In this document: positions 1 through 5,533 of the stretch, piece after piece | Position numbering within the stretch: the first letter of the stretch is position 1 | Layout: each line of letters starts with the position of its first letter | From: Candidatus Zipacnadia bacterium | Lineage (GTDB): Bacteria > Armatimonadota > Zipacnadia > Zipacnadales > Zipacnadaceae | Reading direction: 5' to 3' | Length of the DNA stretch: 5,533 bases | NCBI GenBank assembly: GCA_029821515.1 | Contig: JALGTD010000124.1 | Span: 1 to 5,533 of the forward strand | The notes under the pieces: generated by a model | Seen by the model: the letters and a program-made list of their open reading frames with translations, nothing else | Databases searched by the model: none | Told to the model about the DNA's origin: nothing | Translations under genes and position numbers: made by a program

Positions 1-41
1 AACGGCTCGTTAGCACCGCACTATTGTAGCTTTATAAAAGG

Positions 42-45
42 GGAG
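42..45 (+). promoter_or_regulatory. Shine-Dalgarno of the aldolase gene
   Basis: GGAG lies in an AAAAGGGGAG purine run, six bases before the ATG at 52. The spacing and strength support 52 as the original start codon, so the gene was properly initiated before its reading frame broke. The AT-rich stretch just upstream (about 31-39) could hold a -10 element, but I see no convincing -35 partner. Confidence 0.7.
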
Positions 46-51
46 TGCTTT

Positions 52-791
52 ATGTCTGAACCGCAGCAACTGCATGCAGAGCTGATTGAGATGTCGCGGG
101 CGCTGGGCGATCCCGCGGCCGATTGTGTCATACTGGGCGAGGGCAACACCTCAGCCCGCATTGACGAAGAGACCTTCTGGGTCAAAGCCAGCGGCGCACA
201 GTTGCCGACGATTACTGAAGAGGGCTTTGTGCGAGTCCGGTTTGCCCCGATACTGGGTTTGTTTGATGCTGAACATCCCTCTGACGAGATGATAAAGCAG
301 GTACTGCTGGAGGCTTGCATGGACAATAAAGCCGAGCAGCGCCCCTCCATTGAAGCGCTTATGCACGCGCTACTGTTGCAGGAGCCGGGGGTCAATTTCG
401 TCGGACACACCCATCCGGTTGCCATCAACGCTATGGCCGGATATTCCCCGATGAAATTGTCTGCTGCGGCATTGCCCCAGCGTGGGTACCGTTCACCGAC
501 CCGGGGGTGCCGCTGGCCCGGCGAGTAGCTCAGTCGGTCCGCGAGTATGGCGAAACATACAGGAGACGGCCTCGCGCCATTTGGATGCAGAATCACGGGT
601 TGGTTGCGCTCGGTGCCTCGGCGCAAGAGGTCCAAAACGTCACCGCGATGTCGGTTAAAGTGGCCCGTATATTGGCGGGTACTTATGCCCTGGGTGGCCC
701 CCGGTTTTTGACTGACAAGCAGGTTGAGCGCATTGCTGGCCGGCCCGATGACCTCTACCGCCAGGAAAAGCTCGGCTTGACTCGCTTCTGA
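52..791 (+). pseudogene. Class II aldolase/adducin family protein, frameshifted
   Basis: Class II aldolases are cytoplasmic zinc enzymes that cleave sugar phosphates such as fuculose- or rhamnulose-1-phosphate; the exact substrate here is unknown. The first frame (52-528) shows the phosphate-binding loop G29-E-G-N-T-S34, then VKASG (44-48), then the zinc-binding H119-T-H121-P. After the codons for VAINAMAG, near base 440, homology switches to another frame. There IFPDEIVCCGIAPAWVPF is read from 441, followed by DPGVPLARR, the third zinc histidine in QNHGL (codon 594-596) and a normal family C-terminus ending at 791. Residues after the break in the first frame (to 528) look like nonsense. From memory, relatives have about ten more residues between VAINA and IFPDE. 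A deletion of length 3n+1 would explain both the shortage and the frame change. Each half alone lacks part of the zinc site, so the product is probably inactive. A sequencing or assembly error is the main alternative. Confidence 0.85.
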
Positions 792-814
792 TTCCCTCTA
801 CGGGTTGTGGTAGC

Positions 815-843
815 TTGACATTAGCCGCCAAGTTTGCGAAAAT
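815..843 (+). promoter_or_regulatory. Sigma70-like promoter for the DUF4380 lipoprotein
   Basis: A perfect TTGACA -35 hexamer (815-820) is followed after exactly 17 bases by GAAAAT (838-843), which matches TATAAT at four of six positions including the key A2 and T6. It lies in the short gap after the aldolase stop and about 40 bases before the proposed lipoprotein start. It is predicted from consensus only; the organism's sigma factor preferences are unknown. Confidence 0.55.
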
Positions 844-868
844 GAAGTAGTAGTTACCAGCTATTGGC

Positions 869-874
869 AGGAGG
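869..874 (+). promoter_or_regulatory. Shine-Dalgarno AGGAGG deciding the lipoprotein start
   Basis: A full AGGAGG sits ten bases before the in-frame GTG at 885. It would lie inside the coding region if translation began at the upstream TTG (864), and it is too far (22 bases) from the ATG at 897. GTG 885 is therefore the preferred start. Confidence 0.75.
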
Positions 875-884
875 ATGGTTTGAA

Positions 885-2282
885 GTGACGAGGTGGATGA
901 AGATTGCGGTAGTGTTGCTCGCTGCAGCAGTAGTGGCGGGATGCGGGGCTGGCCCCAGCTCCTCTCGACAGACCAGTCGCCAGCAACCCACCATTCGCGG
1001 CACGAGCTTCCCTCAGCAGCTAGAGCCGAGCGATCAGGTGAGCGTCTATGAAGACGATTACCACGGCTGGTCGGCGCTGTTTATGAAGAATGGTCTGGTC
1101 ACGCTGGTGGCAGTGCCGGCCATCGGTGGCCGGATTATGGAGTACAAGCTAGGCAGTCACCCCTTTCTGTGGGTCAACGACGCCGAATTTGGTAAGACCT
1201 ATGACCCGCCCGAGACAGAAGAAGAGCGGCAGTGGCACAACTACGGTGGGTACAAAGTGTGGCCGGCACCGCAGAAGCGCTGGGACGGGCCACCTGATCC
1301 GCTCGGCTCGGCTCTGGATGGCGGCAAGTGGACCGGCAAGATCACTGCCCACGGCGGGCAGATTGGGGAGATTGAGCTAGTTAGTCCGGCTGACGAGGAT
1401 GTAACCGGTCTGCAGATTACCCGGCGTATTCAGATGTCTGCTGGTGGCACCCAGGTAGTTGTTACCGATATCTTCAAGAACGTAAGCGACAAGGCGATTG
1501 AGTGGAGTATCTGGGGCGTCACTCAGGTGCCCGGGTCGCTGTCCAGCACTGAGAAATTCAGCGAGGAGGCCCACATCTGCTTCCCGCTGAATCCCGACAG
1601 TCGTGCCCCGAAGGGCTTCTGGTATTTGCTCAAGGGCACGTCGGATCAATTTGAGTTGCTTGACGACGGGAAGCTAATGCAGGTCTCGTACGGCTTTGAA
1701 ACCAGTAAGATTGGCGCGGACGTAGCCGACGGCTGGATGGCCTACGTTGACGACATTCACCAGTATGCCTTCGTGCAGCGATTCGAGCCTTACAGCTTAG
1801 GTGCGTACCCTGACCAGGGCGCTAATGTGGAAGTATATACCTCGGGCAAAGACTTCGCCTATATGGAAATGGAGACGCTCAGCCAGTTATACACCCTCCA
1901 GCCCAGCGAGACGAAATCCTACTCTCAACAGTGGTATGCCACCAGTTTAGCCGGACCGATTCGCGAGGCCACTGAGCTGGCGGCCATCCGGGAGCCGCTG
2001 CAACTGAAAGATACTGCAGAGGGATTGCAGCTTACCGGCGAGCTGGGCATATTTGCGCCGGGGACGCTTGAAATTAATCTGACTGATGATGCCGGCAAGA
2101 CGGTGGGCGAGCCGGTAGCCACCGTTACAGTCAGCCCGGCCGAGACAGTGGTGTTAGACCGGATTGTGACACCGCAACCGCAGACAACTGCGGTGACGCT
2201 CCGTTTGGTAAACGACCGGGGCACACCGCTAGGCCAGGTGGCCAGCGTATCGTTGGCAACGCAAACCGCACAGGTTCCCTGA
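885..2282 (+). CDS. DUF4380 domain lipoprotein
   Basis: The predicted product is a 465-residue exported lipoprotein. The N-terminus is a short basic stretch (TRWMK), a hydrophobic core and the lipobox V-A-G-C with the acylated cysteine at residue 20, then a Ser/Gln-rich linker. The main domain resembles DUF4380, whose fold I associate with galactose-mutarotase-like beta-sandwich proteins. Diagnostic stretches are NGLVTLVAVPAIGGRI (from residue 69) and NYGGYKVWPAPQ (from residue 119), with many Trp and Tyr residues as in carbohydrate-binding surfaces. Residues from about 360 to the end look like a separate small beta-rich domain. The GTG start at 885 is chosen from the AGGAGG at 869-874; a longer reading from TTG 864 would add seven residues before the signal peptide. 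A promoter precedes it and a terminator follows, so it is probably monocistronic. The biochemical role of DUF4380 proteins is not established; binding or modifying a sugar outside the cytoplasm is inference from fold and location. Confidence 0.85.
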   Translation: MTRWMKIAVVLLAAAVVAGCGAGPSSSRQTSRQQPTIRGTSFPQQLEPSDQVSVYEDDYHGWSALFMKNGLVTLVAVPAIGGRIMEYKLGSHPFLWVNDAEFGKTYDPPETEEERQWHNYGGYKVWPAPQKRWDGPPDPLGSALDGGKWTGKITAHGGQIGEIELVSPADEDVTGLQITRRIQMSAGGTQVVVTDIFKNVSDKAIEWSIWGVTQVPGSLSSTEKFSEEAHICFPLNPDSRAPKGFWYLLKGTSDQFELLDDGKLMQVSYGFETSKIGADVADGWMAYVDDIHQYAFVQRFEPYSLGAYPDQGANVEVYTSGKDFAYMEMETLSQLYTLQPSETKSYSQQWYATSLAGPIREATELAAIREPLQLKDTAEGLQLTGELGIFAPGTLEINLTDDAGKTVGEPVATVTVSPAETVVLDRIVTPQPQTTAVTLRLVNDRGTPLGQVASVSLATQTAQVP

Positions 2283-2310
2283 ATCCAATGACAGAGAGTT
2301 AGCCGGATCT

Positions 2311-2340
2311 AAAGGCTCTGGCCAGACCAGAGCCTTTTTT
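2311..2340 (+). terminator. Rho-independent terminator after the lipoprotein gene
   Basis: A perfect 11-bp inverted repeat (AAAGGCTCTGG at 2311-2321 and CCAGAGCCTTT at 2327-2337) encloses a five-base loop. It ends in six consecutive T (2335-2340). It lies 28 bases after the lipoprotein stop. Because the A-rich left arm also gives a short T run on the opposite strand, it may act weakly in both directions. Confidence 0.92.
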
Positions 2341-2369
2341 GTATGATACTCGCACAGTGAGCAATCTCC

Positions 2370-2441
2370 TAGGGTATTGGTGGCTCAGTTATGGTCGTGG
2401 CATCTTTGTATGAGCCTGGCCCAGAGGCTCGGCAAAACCCC
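2370..2441 (+). pseudogene. Degenerate EamA transporter C-terminal remnant
   Basis: This lies in the 250-base gap between the lipoprotein and URO-D-like genes. Read from 2370 it gives stop-GIGGSVMVVASLYEPG followed by EARQNP and a stop. It aligns with QGIGGAVVVVGVLLL of the EamA tail at 3614 and with the intact gene at 4573. By eye, 25 of the first 30 bases match the 3614 copy, including ATTGGTGGC and CAGTT, on the same strand and in the same codon phase. A stop replaces the Gln codon at the left end, and similarity fades upstream of about 2366 and after about 2410. The region also holds a 6-bp perfect inverted repeat (GAGCCT 2412-2417, AGGCTC 2425-2430) without a T tract. I read it as the decayed end of a third EamA paralogue. 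No complete gene, RNA or convincing promoter is visible in the rest of 2341-2532. Confidence 0.55.
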
Positions 2442-2532
2442 TGAGCGATCTTCTTGAAGAGGAAATCGCCTGCCAGCAGAGGAATCTACGCAGTAGTCAA
2501 ACTTCGGGCAAACTGCTAACCAGAAAGAGTAC

Positions 2533-3552
2533 GTGGCAAATGTGACCAGCAGAGAGCGAGTTATACGGGCCCTAAACTTCAGTAAGCCTGACCGGCCTCC
2601 TATTTCTCATGCCATTCTCCCCTCGGCCCAGTATCATTACGGGGAAGCGTTGGCCGAAATTATCGAGGCGGTACCGGAGGATTTCGGCTGGCATTTGCTT
2701 CCCGATTTACCTCCGGACAAGTTGCCTCCCCTCTACAAGCACGGCACCAACATTGACGACTTTGGCACCGTGTGGAAGGTGACTGTAGAAGGTAGGTGCG
2801 GCATACCGATAGAGGTTCCCTTTGCCGACTATGCCGGCTATGAGGACTATGAATGGCCCGAGTTTGGGGCGGGAGTGCCCCAGTATCGCCTCTATAGTGG
2901 GCATATGTCGAGTAGCAGCGACGAATACTATGCCCGCGGGGCCTGGATTACCTTCTTTGAACAGATGCAGCAACTGCGGGGCTTTGAGGCCTTGCTGATT
3001 GACCTAATGGAGAACAGGCCGGAGGCCTATCGCTTACGTGACGACCTGCTCGCCTTCAACCTGCGCTGGATAGACCGCTGGCTGGAGCACGAGTACCAGG
3101 GTCTGCACTTCGCAGATGACTGGGGCACGCAAGTCAATCTGATGATATCTCCCGAGCTTTGGCGCTCCTTTTTCAAGCCAGCCTACGCGGAGATGTTTGG
3201 AAAAGTCAAGGCGGCGGGTCTAGACGTGTGGATGCATTCCGATGGGTATATCCTAGAGATTATCCCGGATTTCATCGAAATCGGGGTGGACGTACTCAAC
3301 TGCCAGTCCTTCGTAATCGGGCTGGAACATCTTGAAGAGTTCGCCGGCAGCCTCTGCTTCCGCACCGATCTTGACCGGCAGAGAATCATGCCCTACGCCT
3401 CACCGCCGGAGGTGAAGGACCACGTCTTCGAAACCTTTGAAGCTCTGGGTACCTCGGAAGGGGGTATAGTGGCCTGCGGCGAGATCAGCGAGGACGTGCC
3501 GCTGGAGAACATCCGCGCTATGTATGCAGCGTTTCTGGAATATAGATATTAA
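2533..3552 (+). CDS. URO-D superfamily protein (corrinoid methyltransferase-like)
   Basis: The 339-residue product has the TIM-barrel uroporphyrinogen decarboxylase/MtaA-like pattern. It opens with TSRERVIRALNFSKPDRPP (5-23), and later has ADDWG (194-198), ISPELWR (205-211), H235-S-D-G, IPDFIEIGVDVLN (244-256), RTDLDRQ (277-283), C315-GEI, and DVPLENIRAMYAAF near the end. It lacks the N-terminal RQAGRYLPE-type signature of true haem-pathway HemE, so a haem role is unlikely. In MtaA/MtbA methyltransferases, zinc is held by His-X-Cys plus a distant Cys. Here H235 and C315 fit that spacing, but Asp237 takes the place of the first Cys. The substrate is unknown; cytoplasmic methyl transfer to or from a corrinoid or thiol is inference. 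The start may be GTG 2533 or GTG 2542, which gives the usual MTSRERV beginning; a weak AGAAAGAG lies at 2522-2529. Length is normal for the family. An EamA remnant follows 13 bases after the stop. Confidence 0.85.
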   Translation: MANVTSRERVIRALNFSKPDRPPISHAILPSAQYHYGEALAEIIEAVPEDFGWHLLPDLPPDKLPPLYKHGTNIDDFGTVWKVTVEGRCGIPIEVPFADYAGYEDYEWPEFGAGVPQYRLYSGHMSSSSDEYYARGAWITFFEQMQQLRGFEALLIDLMENRPEAYRLRDDLLAFNLRWIDRWLEHEYQGLHFADDWGTQVNLMISPELWRSFFKPAYAEMFGKVKAAGLDVWMHSDGYILEIIPDFIEIGVDVLNCQSFVIGLEHLEEFAGSLCFRTDLDRQRIMPYASPPEVKDHVFETFEALGTSEGGIVACGEISEDVPLENIRAMYAAFLEYRY

Positions 3553-3565
3553 CCGACGGCTCCAC

Positions 3566-3718
3566 ATGCTGGCCTACTCGCTGGTATTTCTGGGTATGCT
3601 GCCTACATTGCGCCAGGGCATTGGTGGCGCAGTTGTGGTGGTGGGCGTCTTGCTGCTGACGCGGGCCCGTTCCTTGGAGCGCGACAAATCCTCCGCCAAG
3701 CCGAGAATGCAGCCATGA
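3566..3718 (+). pseudogene. EamA transporter C-terminal fragment (truncated paralogue)
   Basis: The open frame encodes LAYSLVFLGMLPTLRQG followed by IGGAVVVVGVLLLTRAR and a polar tail ending MQP. It corresponds to roughly the last 45 residues (the last two helices) of the intact transporter downstream. Nothing upstream encodes the other eight helices, because the frame runs back into the end of the URO-D-like gene. Bases 3574-3658 match 4533-4617 at 78 of 85 positions, and six of the seven differences are synonymous. This suggests the fragment came from a working paralogue that later lost most of its 5' part. Its TGA overlaps the next ATG as ATGA (3715-3718), a typical tandem-operon junction. 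An in-frame ATG at 3566 could give a 50-residue membrane peptide, but it has no recognisable Shine-Dalgarno. A relic is the simpler reading. Confidence 0.75.
3574..3658 (+). repeat. Direct repeat, copy 1 (EamA 3' end)
   Basis: This 85-bp block is about 92% identical to 4533-4617, same orientation, starting 959 bases apart. It contains an uninterrupted 33-base identity over the LRQGIGGAVV codons and a 25-base identity at its left end. It lies inside the truncated transporter fragment. Recombination between the two copies would delete the intact transporter while restoring the same tail. Confidence 0.9.
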
Positions 3719-4665
3719 AGTTACCGCTTGATATAAACTCGCTAGGGATAGCTGCCTTGCAGGACGGCAGTCGGCGAGCTACTCGCTTCAAAGGCCTGGT
3801 GTTGGCCATTGGCGGTGTGCTGTTTGTCTCGGCAAACTTCGTCACGGTTAAGTATGTCCTGAGTGGATACAACATTTTCACTTTTCTGCCGCTGTGGTTT
3901 CTCAGCGCCGCGCTGGCCACTACGGTATGGATCATAGTCAGCCGGTTACCGTGGCGAGCGCAGTTGCGGCGTAATCTGGGGCCACTAGTAGCCATGGGCT
4001 TGGCGAATGGTGTCGCTGCCGCACTGATTTTCAGCGGGCTGAACTATCTGGATCCGTCTGTGACCGCGTTCCTAGCCCGCAGTGGCGCCCTGTACTCGAT
4101 AATCCTCGGCTACACGGTGCTGGGTGAGCGATTCAGTCGACGATGTCTGCTGGGGATGGTTCTCATTCTGTTGGGGGTGGGAGTCATTACCTACAGCAGC
4201 GGCGCAGCCCAGCTTGTGGGCATCCTACTGGTGCTGGTCGGATATGTCTTTACTAGCCTGAACTACCTATTTGGCAAGCAGGTGACCAAAAGCACTAATC
4301 CGGTAGTGCTCATCTGGGCGCGGTCGGTGGGGAGCCTGGTGGTAGCAATAGTGATCGCAGCAGCCTCCGGGAGATTTGAATTGCATCTATCGGTCCCTCA
4401 TCTTTGTGTTTTGGTGCTGGGAGCGCTGATAGGACCGTTCCTCGGCCAGATGCTGTGCTTTTATTCAATGCGCTACATTGGCCTCTCGGAGCTGGAGATT
4501 ATGCGAGCCACTCAACCCCTGATTGTGCTGATCTACTCGCTGGTATTTCTGGGTATGTTGCCCACCTTGCGCCAGGGCATTGGTGGCGCAGTTGTGGTGA
4601 TGGGTGTTTTGCTGTTGGTGGGCAGCCGTCCGGTGGAGAGAATGGAGATTGCTTCTCCAGATTGA
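3715..4665 (+). CDS. EamA/DMT-family membrane transporter
   Basis: The 316-residue product is an inner-membrane drug/metabolite transporter superfamily protein with two EamA repeats (about 27-160 and 167-303). Ten hydrophobic segments are visible near residues 26-48, 54-76, 88-109, 114-133, 144-160, 165-185, 195-216, 229-248, 256-280 and 286-303. Family-typical stretches include FSGLNYLDPSVTAFL (106-120), the VLGERFS loop after helix four (135-141) and the Gly-rich QGIGGAVVV of the last helix. Members export or import metabolites, amino acids or sugars; the substrate cannot be read from the sequence. A polar N-terminal extension of about 25 residues precedes helix one. The ATG at 3715 overlaps the stop of the truncated paralogue (ATGA) and has only a weak Shine-Dalgarno, so translation may once have been coupled to the upstream gene. 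It probably shares a transcript with the URO-D-like gene, since no terminator is seen between them. Confidence 0.88.
   Translation: MKLPLDINSLGIAALQDGSRRATRFKGLVLAIGGVLFVSANFVTVKYVLSGYNIFTFLPLWFLSAALATTVWIIVSRLPWRAQLRRNLGPLVAMGLANGVAAALIFSGLNYLDPSVTAFLARSGALYSIILGYTVLGERFSRRCLLGMVLILLGVGVITYSSGAAQLVGILLVLVGYVFTSLNYLFGKQVTKSTNPVVLIWARSVGSLVVAIVIAAASGRFELHLSVPHLCVLVLGALIGPFLGQMLCFYSMRYIGLSELEIMRATQPLIVLIYSLVFLGMLPTLRQGIGGAVVVMGVLLLVGSRPVERMEIASPD
4533..4617 (+). repeat. Direct repeat, copy 2 (EamA 3' end)
   Basis: This is the partner of 3574-3658, here as the authentic 3' part of the intact transporter, covering helix nine's end and helix ten. Divergence rises sharply just after the block, where the two tails become TRARSLERDK and VGSRPVERME. 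Confidence 0.9.
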
Positions 4666-4717
4666 TCACGGTGGATAGCTGCCGAGCATCATTCACTCGT
4701 TACTGCTCTCGGGCTGA

Positions 4718-5533
4718 CTATCCTAGTCCAACCGCGTTGACGAGCAGCAGGCTCAGTCCGAAGTAGATAAGTAGCGAGAAGCTATCATTGAATGTGGTTA
4801 CCAGCGGGCCGGACGCCAATGCTGGGTCAATACTCAGGCGGTCGAACACCAGTGGCATAATGGTGCCTAACATTGAGGCCCAGAGAACAGCGCAGCACAA
4901 GGAGGCCCCGATAATAGGCGCATACGCCATCTCGCCGGTTAGCAGCCCCGCGCCCAAGCCAGCCAATGTTCCGCACACCAGGCCCAGTGCTACTGCTGTC
5001 AGCAGCTCCCGCGCCAGCAGCCGCCAGATTCCCCTCCGACTAATTAGCCCCAGTGCCAGGCCCCGCACGGTGATCGTGGACGATTGCAGTCCGCTGTTGC
5101 CGCTGGTTGCGTTAATGACCGGAATAAATGCGGCCAGGGCAATCAGCGGTCCGAGCAAGCTGGAAGTAAACAGGCGGATCACCATGGCTGAGACAAATGT
5201 CCCGCCCAGGCAGATAATCAGCCAGGGCAAGCGCAACCGAGCGATGCGGAAGCTGGAGCCGCTGGCTAACGCCTCCGCACTCGTCCCGCCCACGCGGGTG
5301 AGGTCTTCGGTGTGTTCTTCCTGGATTGCGTCAATGACGTCGTCAATGGTCACTACTCCCAATAGCCTATGGCTTTCGTCAACCACGGGCAGGGCCATCA
5401 AGTCGTACTTGTCTACCAACCGCACCACGTCTTCGCGGTCGGTATCCGGGTGAACCGTCACCACATCGGTGACCATTGACTCAGCCAGGGCGCGATCGGG
5501 GGGCGCAGTGATAAGTTCAGGAATGCTGAGTAC
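4718..5533 (-). CDS. mgtE: Magnesium transporter MgtE, C-terminal part (runs off the window)
   Basis: MgtE is a homodimeric Mg2+ channel gated by its cytoplasmic CBS domains. The reading frame stays open to the right edge (it begins VLSIPELITAPPDRALAES there), so the N domain and most of CBS1 lie outside; about 271 residues are visible. In order come the end of CBS1, CBS2 (TDVVTVHPDTD to LGVVTIDDVIDAI), a linking plug helix (EEHTEDLTRVGG), and a five-helix membrane domain starting at LPWLIICLGGTF. The pore-motif region reads PVINATSGNSGLQSSTITV with RGLALG after it. The acidic residue of the last helix, implicated in Mg2+ binding, is present in VTTFND (Asp codon 4784-4786). The ATG at 5476 is internal, not the start. 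The gene converges on the EamA gene with 52 bases between their stops, and no strong terminator is seen there. It is probably unrelated to the sugar-type genes. Confidence 0.93.
   Translation of the reverse strand, partial: VLSIPELITAPPDRALAESMVTDVVTVHPDTDREDVVRLVDKYDLMALPVVDESHRLLGVVTIDDVIDAIQEEHTEDLTRVGGTSAEALASGSSFRIARLRLPWLIICLGGTFVSAMVIRLFTSSLLGPLIALAAFIPVINATSGNSGLQSSTITVRGLALGLISRRGIWRLLARELLTAVALGLVCGTLAGLGAGLLTGEMAYAPIIGASLCCAVLWASMLGTIMPLVFDRLSIDPALASGPLVTTFNDSFSLLIYFGLSLLLVNAVGLG

Noticed and set aside
521..560. GAGTAGCTCAGTCGGT resembles the D-arm start of a tRNA.
   Set aside because: No matching T-arm, anticodon stem or acceptor stem follows, and the bases encode the conserved RRVAQSV segment of the aldolase in its second frame.
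21..635. A 204-codon open frame on the minus strand opposite the aldolase.
   Set aside because: Its translation is rich in Ser and Cys with no family pattern, and the opposite strand has clear aldolase motifs; it is a shadow of the coding strand.
864..884. TTG at 864 as the start of the lipoprotein.
   Set aside because: It would place the AGGAGG Shine-Dalgarno inside the gene and put extra residues before the signal peptide; GTG 885 fits better.
3524..3718. A separate 64-codon gene beginning at the ATG at 3524.
   Set aside because: That ATG lies inside the conserved end of the URO-D-like gene and has no ribosome binding site; only the part from about 3566 matches a protein family, and it is a transporter fragment.
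4689..4715. Imperfect inverted repeat (GCCGAGCA near 4680-4687 with TGCTCTCGGGC near 4703-4714) between the convergent EamA and mgtE genes as a bidirectional terminator.
   Set aside because: The stem needs two bulges and there is no T tract on either strand, so it is not strong enough to annotate.
4788..5453. A 221-codon plus-strand open frame opposite mgtE.
   Set aside because: The minus strand encodes an unmistakable MgtE; the plus-strand translation is low-complexity and has no start signal.
1..5533. CRISPR array, transposase, phage or toxin-antitoxin system.
   Set aside because: No regularly spaced short repeats, no DDE or integrase motifs, no terminal inverted repeats and no small paired genes were seen.

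Overview
This is a bacterial chromosomal window, moderately GC-rich with compact coding. It resembles an accessory carbohydrate or small-molecule metabolism region next to a housekeeping ion transporter. A DUF4380 lipoprotein, a uroporphyrinogen-decarboxylase-like (URO-D superfamily) methyltransferase and a class II aldolase together are a combination I associate with environmental bacteria such as Armatimonadota, Planctomycetota-like or Chloroflexota-like lineages. That placement is a low-confidence inference; no taxonomic marker gene is present.

Layout. (1) 52-791, plus strand: a class II aldolase/adducin-family gene with a good ribosome binding site. It is broken near base 440 by a frameshift, probably with loss of roughly ten codons, and the rest continues in another frame. 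(2) A sigma70-like promoter at 815-843 and a strong Shine-Dalgarno lead into a DUF4380 lipoprotein (885-2282). A clear rho-independent terminator (2311-2340) closes it, so this gene looks like its own transcription unit. (3) 2341-2532 is about 190 bases without an intact gene. It holds a degenerate scrap that reads as the C-terminal end of an EamA-type transporter. (4) 2533-3552: an intact URO-D superfamily protein of the cobalamin-methyltransferase type. (5) 3566-3718: a second EamA tail, about 92% identical at the DNA level to the end of the next gene. Its stop overlaps that gene's start as ATGA. (6) 3715-4665: an intact ten-helix EamA/DMT transporter. (7) 4718 to the window edge, minus strand: the C-terminal part of an MgtE magnesium transporter, convergent with the EamA gene.

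Working together: the lipoprotein could bind or act on an extracellular carbohydrate. The aldolase, when intact, would have split a sugar phosphate. The URO-D-like protein may transfer or remove a methyl or carboxyl group, and the EamA protein would move a small metabolite across the membrane. This is contextual inference only, and the broken aldolase suggests the pathway may be decaying. The most distinctive signal is the set of three same-strand EamA 3' ends, one intact and two remnants, with the URO-D-like gene between the first two. It points to an old array of transporter paralogues eroded by deletion. I found no convincing novel defence, CRISPR, phage or transposase system.
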